A stretch of 64,000 nucleotides of DNA from Bacteroidota bacterium (lineage in GTDB: Bacteria; Bacteroidota; Bacteroidia; Bacteroidales; Dysgonomonadaceae), in the NCBI GenBank assembly GCA_023399295.1, contig JAEWQF010000037.1:1-64000 (forward strand). The letters are read 5' to 3'. The first letter of the stretch is position 1. Each line of letters begins with the position of its first letter. The translations under genes were made by a program, and so were the position numbers. Below the pieces are notes generated by a model that saw nothing but the letters and a program-made list of their open reading frames with translations, did no database searches and had not been told where the DNA came from. Below, in pieces: positions 59,784-64,000 of the stretch.

Positions 59784-62243
59784 ATGCCAAAAGTACAGAT
59801 CATCGATCCGCAGGCGGTTCGAAAACCGGGATTCGTGGAATTCAGTCCCATTCCCGTAAACCAATACCAAAAAAGTGTGAAGGATGAAAGGGCACACTTT
59901 ACGGATGAGGAGTTCAAGGCCATTTACCATGACATGGTGTTGATCCGTGAGTTTGAAACCATGTTGAACCTGATCAAGACCAAGGGTGAATACAATGGTA
60001 CACCCTACAACCACCCCGGACCCGCACATCTCTCCATAGGACAGGAATCGGCAGCCGTGGGCATGGCCTGGACCCTGACGGTCGATGATTTTATTTTTGG
60101 CAGCCACCGTTCACACGGCGAGATACTTGCAAAGGGGATGTCGGCCATCCACAAGCTGGAAGAGAACCAGCTCACCGCAATCATGGAGTCGTTCTTCGAC
60201 GGGGCGGTGTATGCCATCGTGAAAGAAGATTTTAACGGTTCAGTCAAGGAGATGGCCAAACGGTTCCTTGTTTATGGCACCCTGGCCGAGATCTTCGCCC
60301 GCAAGACCGGCTTCAACAGGGGTCTGGGTGGCTCCATGCATGCTTTCTTCACACCGTTTGGTGTCTATCCCAACAACGCCATCGTGGGCGGATCGGGTGA
60401 CATTGCAGTGGGTGCGGCACTGTACAAGAAGGTGAACCGCAAACCGGGACTGGTCGTGGCCAACATCGGCGATGCCTCACTGGGCTGCGGTCCCGTCTGG
60501 GAAGGGATCTCCTTTGCCGCTATGGACCAGTTCCGCAAACTCTGGGAGGGTGAGATGCAAGGCGGCCTGCCAGTGATCATCAACATCATGAACAACCAGT
60601 ACGGTATGGGAGGCCAAACCGCGGGTGAGACCATGGGTTACGGCATCGCCGCACGCATCGGTGCGGGTGTGAACGATGAACAGATGCACGCGGAGCGGGT
60701 GGACGGTTACAACCCCCTGGCGGTGATTGATGCCTACAAACGAAAACGAAAGGTGATAGAAGAGAAGAGAGGCCCCGTGCTGCTCGATGTGCTTACCTAC
60801 CGCTACAGCGGACACTCCCCTTCCGACGCCTCATCCTACCGCACCAAGGAAGAGGTGGAGGCCTGGGAAGCGCAGGATTGTATCCGCAGCTACGGCGATC
60901 AGTTGCTTGAAGCCGGAGTTGCAACCAAGGAGGCGCTTGACGAAATGTCGGATGAGATCAGGAAGCTGGTCTATGAGATGTTCCTCAAGTCGATCGACGA
61001 TGACCTCTCACCCCGCATGGACAATGCCGACGTGATTGGTGAGATGATGTTCTCCAACGGGTCGGTCGACTCTTTCTCCGATGCGAAACCCGACGTGCTG
61101 ATGCCTATGGAAGAGAACCCGCGTGTGAAGAAGATTGCCAACAAAGAGCGTTTTGCGTTCGATGCAGAGGGCAAGCCCTTCAGCAAGATGAAGCAGTACC
61201 AGCTGCGCGACGGTCTTTTCGAGGCGATCATCGACCGCTTTTACAAGGATGCATCCCTCATCGCCTATGGCGAGGAGAACCGCGACTGGGGCGGTGCGTT
61301 TGCTGTCTATGGGGGCCTCACCGAAGCGCTGCCCTACCACCGTCTCTTCAACTCACCCATCGCTGAGGCCTCCATCGTGGGTACCGCCATCGGCTATGCC
61401 ATGTGTGGTGGACGGGTGATCCCGGAGATCATGTACTGCGACTTTATAGGCCGAGCCGGAGATGAGATCTTCAACCAGCTGCCCAAATGGCAGGCGATGA
61501 GCGGCAACCTGCTCAAGATGCCGGTGGTGGTGCGTGTCTCGGTAGGCTCGAAATATGGCGCGCAGCATTCTCAGGACTGGACCTCGCTGGTGGCTCACAT
61601 CCCCGGTATCAAGGTCTGCTTCCCGGTAACGCCCTACGATGCCAAGGGATTGATGAACGCAGCCCTGCAGGGCACCGACCCGGTGATTTTCTTTGAGAGC
61701 CAGCGCATCTACGACATCGGTGAACAGTTCCATCAAGGTGGTGTGCCTGAAGGTTATTACGAGATCCCGCTGGGTGAACCCGATGTGAAGAAAGAGGGGA
61801 GTGACATCACCTTCCTGACAGTGGGTCACACCCTCTATCCCGCATTGAAAGTGGCCAAAGAGCTGGAAGAGAAGCATGGCATGAGTGTCGAGGTGATCGA
61901 TGCCCGTTCACTGGTACCCTTCAACTATGAGACAGTGATCGCTTCGGTGAAGAAGACCGGCCGGATCATCGTGGCGGGCGACGCCACCGCCCGTGGTTCA
62001 TTTCTGAACGACCTGGCGGCCAACATCGGTCAGCTGGCGTTCGACTGGCTCGATGCACCTGTCTGCGTGCTTGGTTCGCGCAACTGGATCACACCGGCGC
62101 ATGAGCTGGAAGATGCTTTCTTTCCCCAGCCGGGCTGGTTCCTCGATATGATCCACGAACGGATTCAACCCCTCGACGGATACATCCCCGGAGAGAACTT
62201 TACAGGGGGCGAGATGATCAAACGAGCAAAAAAAGGAATATAA
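59784..62243 (+). CDS. Fused E1 alpha/beta component of a 2-oxoacid dehydrogenase
   Basis: 819 residues joining what are usually two subunits. The alpha part (about 40-400) has the thiamine diphosphate motif beginning with GD at 229-230 (IGDASLGCGPVWEG) and ending in NN at 270-271. The distance between the two is longer than in pyruvate or branched-chain E1-alpha because of an inserted segment (about 245-262). The beta part (about 468-800) starts QYQLRDGLFEAIIDRF and has GEENRDWGGAF, SPIAEASIVGTAIGYA and the C-terminal transketolase fold (about 680-800). It decarboxylates a 2-oxoacid and acylates E2. Substrate not predictable from sequence; relatives act on pyruvate, branched-chain oxoacids or acetoin. 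The PHP gene follows after 13 bp. Confidence 0.9.
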   Translation: MPKVQIIDPQAVRKPGFVEFSPIPVNQYQKSVKDERAHFTDEEFKAIYHDMVLIREFETMLNLIKTKGEYNGTPYNHPGPAHLSIGQESAAVGMAWTLTVDDFIFGSHRSHGEILAKGMSAIHKLEENQLTAIMESFFDGAVYAIVKEDFNGSVKEMAKRFLVYGTLAEIFARKTGFNRGLGGSMHAFFTPFGVYPNNAIVGGSGDIAVGAALYKKVNRKPGLVVANIGDASLGCGPVWEGISFAAMDQFRKLWEGEMQGGLPVIINIMNNQYGMGGQTAGETMGYGIAARIGAGVNDEQMHAERVDGYNPLAVIDAYKRKRKVIEEKRGPVLLDVLTYRYSGHSPSDASSYRTKEEVEAWEAQDCIRSYGDQLLEAGVATKEALDEMSDEIRKLVYEMFLKSIDDDLSPRMDNADVIGEMMFSNGSVDSFSDAKPDVLMPMEENPRVKKIANKERFAFDAEGKPFSKMKQYQLRDGLFEAIIDRFYKDASLIAYGEENRDWGGAFAVYGGLTEALPYHRLFNSPIAEASIVGTAIGYAMCGGRVIPEIMYCDFIGRAGDEIFNQLPKWQAMSGNLLKMPVVVRVSVGSKYGAQHSQDWTSLVAHIPGIKVCFPVTPYDAKGLMNAALQGTDPVIFFESQRIYDIGEQFHQGGVPEGYYEIPLGEPDVKKEGSDITFLTVGHTLYPALKVAKELEEKHGMSVEVIDARSLVPFNYETVIASVKKTGRIIVAGDATARGSFLNDLAANIGQLAFDWLDAPVCVLGSRNWITPAHELEDAFFPQPGWFLDMIHERIQPLDGYIPGENFTGGEMIKRAKKGI

Positions 62244-62256
62244 AGCGTGATCCAAC

Positions 62257-63453
62257 ATGAATAAAATAGCAGGGCGTGACTTCCCCGATGTCAATGCCCA
62301 TATGCACACACCTTACTCCTTCAGTGCCTTTCGTGACATTGACGACGCACTCGATCGTGCTGTAGATGAAGGGGTGCAGGTGGTAGGCATCAATGATTTT
62401 TACACCACCCTTGGTTACGAGGAGTGGGCGCAGGGATGTAAGAAGAGGGGATTGGTTCCACTTTTCGGCATCGAGTTCATCAGCCTCAACGTAACGGACC
62501 AGCAGGCAGGATTGCGGGTGAACGACCCGGCAAACCCGGGACGAACCTACCTCAGCGGGAAAGGGATGGCTTATCCGTTCAGACTGGAGGAGCCCTATGC
62601 TTCACAACTGGCTGCCGTGCAGCAGGAATCAAACCGACAGGTTGAGAGGATGTGTGCGAAGCTGAATGACCTACTGCACCATACAGGGGTGGAATTCAGC
62701 TTGGATGTGGCGCAGATCAGAAAAGAGCTTACCCGTGGGTCACTGCGTGAACGGCACCTGGCACGGGCACTCAGGATGAAGGTCTACGACAATTGCCACG
62801 AAGAGGAGTTACAAATCAAACTACAGCTCACCACTCTTTTTGGCGGCAAGCCATTGCAGTCGGCGATCAATGACCATGCAGCGGTAGAGAACGAAATACG
62901 TGGCAACCTGTTGAAAGCAGGAGGAGCCGCTTTTGTGCCGGAAGAACCGGCTGCTTTTCTACCGGTAGAGAGCGTCTGCCGGATCATCTGTGCCGGTGGT
63001 GGCATACCGACCTATCCCTTTCTGGCAGATGACACAAAGGGTGGCTATACCGATTTTGAGGGTGATCTGGAGAGGGTGGTGCAACAACTGACCGAACGGG
63101 GCTTTCATTCCGTGGAGTTCATCACCACACGCAACGATCTGCAGCTGTTGGAGCAGTATGCCTCCTATCTGCACGATCGTGGTTTCGTGGTGACGTTCGG
63201 CAGTGAACACAACGCCCCCGTGATGGAACCTGTCCGGTTGTTCGCACGGGGCGGGGTACCCCTTACCGCGCGTCTGCGAGAGATCAACTATGCGGGAGCC
63301 TGTGTCATTGCGGCACACCAACATCTGGTCGCGCAAGGGCTGCAGGGGTATGTTGATGCGGCGGGTGATGCCAACCGTTCCCACCGTGAAGCGTTTCGTG
63401 CGCTGGGAGCACAATTGATTGAGGAGTACAGCAGAATAAAACCGATGGCATGA
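62257..63453 (+). CDS. PHP-domain metal-dependent hydrolase, function unknown
   Basis: 398 residues. The N-terminal NAHMHTPYSFSA gives the HxH metal motif (His15, His17). GINDFYTT, LFGIEF and the late GSEHNAP (about 312-318) supply further Asp, Glu and His ligands of a PHP-type barrel, with a helical insertion in the middle (about 120-230). PHP enzymes hydrolyse phosphate esters such as histidinol phosphate or nucleotides. The insertion does not look like HisK or a polymerase PHP domain. It is 13 bp behind E1, and its stop overlaps the aldolase start (ATGA), so it belongs to the same metabolic unit. A sugar-phosphate phosphatase or a lactonase-like role is possible but unproven. Confidence 0.75.
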   Translation: MNKIAGRDFPDVNAHMHTPYSFSAFRDIDDALDRAVDEGVQVVGINDFYTTLGYEEWAQGCKKRGLVPLFGIEFISLNVTDQQAGLRVNDPANPGRTYLSGKGMAYPFRLEEPYASQLAAVQQESNRQVERMCAKLNDLLHHTGVEFSLDVAQIRKELTRGSLRERHLARALRMKVYDNCHEEELQIKLQLTTLFGGKPLQSAINDHAAVENEIRGNLLKAGGAAFVPEEPAAFLPVESVCRIICAGGGIPTYPFLADDTKGGYTDFEGDLERVVQQLTERGFHSVEFITTRNDLQLLEQYASYLHDRGFVVTFGSEHNAPVMEPVRLFARGGVPLTARLREINYAGACVIAAHQHLVAQGLQGYVDAAGDANRSHREAFRALGAQLIEEYSRIKPMA

Positions 63454-64000
63454 ATCCGATTGATGATCTGATAACCATTTCCCGATACTACGGAGCCGAC
63501 AGCCGCTTTGTGATTGCCGGCGGTGGCAACACCTCCTACAAGGACAACGACCATATCTGGGTGAAGGCGAGTGGCTCCTCACTGGCTACCATTGATGAAA
63601 ATGGGTTTGCACAGCTCGACCGTTCCCTACTCAACCGCATGACCGACAAGGAGTACAGTCGCGATGCCACCATACGTGAAGAGCAGGTGAAGCATGACCT
63701 GGAAAAAGCGACCCTCACCAAAGGACGGCGTCCGTCGGTAGAGACCTCGATGCACAACGTGATCGGTTATGGTTTTGTGGTCCATCTCCACCCTACGCTC
63801 GTCAACGGTTTGATGTGTGCCGCGGATGCTGAAAAGGAACTGTACAGGCTCTTTGGCGAGAAAGCATTGTTTGTGGAGTATACCGATCCGGGCTATCTTC
63901 TCTTCAAGAAGGTTGCAGGGAAGATCAGCGACTACCGTAGCCGTTATGGTGAAGAGCCCCAGGTGATCTGGCTGCAGAACCATGGTATCTTCGTGGCGGC
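63450..64000 (+). CDS. Class II aldolase/adducin family protein (3' end outside window)
   Basis: The frame opens with the ATG at 63450, overlapping the PHP stop by 4 bp, and runs through the right edge (183 codons seen). FVIAGGGNTSYKD (about 20-32) and VKASGSSLATI (about 38-48) bind the substrate phosphate in class II aldolases. ETSMHNVIG supplies the catalytic Glu, HLHP and LQNHG the zinc His residues. The N-terminal layout resembles the aldolase part of rhamnulose-1-phosphate aldolase/dehydrogenase fusions. Because the rha operon next door lacks an aldolase, a rhamnulose-1-phosphate aldolase is a good guess. Whether a dehydrogenase domain follows cannot be seen. Confidence 0.85.
   Translation, partial: MNPIDDLITISRYYGADSRFVIAGGGNTSYKDNDHIWVKASGSSLATIDENGFAQLDRSLLNRMTDKEYSRDATIREEQVKHDLEKATLTKGRRPSVETSMHNVIGYGFVVHLHPTLVNGLMCAADAEKELYRLFGEKALFVEYTDPGYLLFKKVAGKISDYRSRYGEEPQVIWLQNHGIFVA

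Overview
The window looks like a chromosomal segment of a Bacteroidota (Bacteroidales) genome. Dysgonomonadaceae-like relatives such as Proteiniphilum or Petrimonas are my best guess, by inference only. The reasons are: Bacteroidota -7 promoter boxes (TAnnTTTG) in front of many genes and no clear Shine-Dalgarno sequences; lineage-typical families (HU-HIG protein, fimbrillin-like lipoprotein, hybrid two-component regulator with AraC output, DUF4369/thioredoxin lipoprotein, ExbB-X-ExbD-ExbD cluster, anaerobic sulfatase maturase); a V-type ATPase operon with DUF2764; and a rhaB-rhaA-rhaT-AraC rhamnose locus. I see no IS element, prophage or CRISPR array.

Layout. 1-5.4 kb (minus): a large coiled-coil surface lipoprotein running off the left edge, an HU-like protein, a hybrid sensor/regulator and a beta-barrel-like protein. 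5.4-16.6 kb: housekeeping and stress genes (thioredoxin-like lipoprotein, greA-HIT operon, coaA, htpG, ECF sigma factor, Ca/Na antiporter, lon, trmN6, hpt). 16.8-22.9 kb: tonB, polyprenyl synthase, an unknown gene, tatD, tRNA-Ser and an exbB/exbD cluster, which together supply energy for outer-membrane transport. 22.9-32.7 kb: sulfatase maturase, DoxX, the SRP RNA, pepT, gcvT, a flippase-like membrane protein, an SDR, folD, ffh (protein partner of the SRP RNA) and a CDF transporter. 32.8-40.4 kb (minus): V-ATPase operon E-DUF2764-A-B-D-I-K. 40.7-43.4 kb: a MATE transporter and a LOG-family protein separated by three consecutive 7/7/8-bp tandem arrays. 43.5-49 kb (minus): MFP-RND-TolC efflux operon. 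49.2-52.4 kb: SGNH hydrolase, fimbrillin-like lipoprotein, AraC regulator. 52.5-56.4 kb (minus): rhaT, rhaA, rhaB. 56.8-64 kb (plus): E2, E3 and fused E1 of a 2-oxoacid dehydrogenase, a PHP-domain protein and a class II aldolase cut by the right edge.

How the genes fit together. The rhamnose operon and the E2-E3-E1-PHP-aldolase operon diverge from one 347-bp region with a promoter box on each side. The rha operon has no aldolase, and the divergent operon supplies a class II aldolase, so the two may form one sugar-catabolic unit; this is the best candidate here for an undescribed pathway. Other points of interest: a terminator-like hairpin in the greA leader; degenerate 7/8-bp periodic arrays in at least four intergenic regions; a sodium-type binding signature in the V-ATPase rotor subunit; and two degenerate signalling/redox proteins (a histidine kinase that has lost its N-box asparagines, a thioredoxin-like lipoprotein without CXXC).
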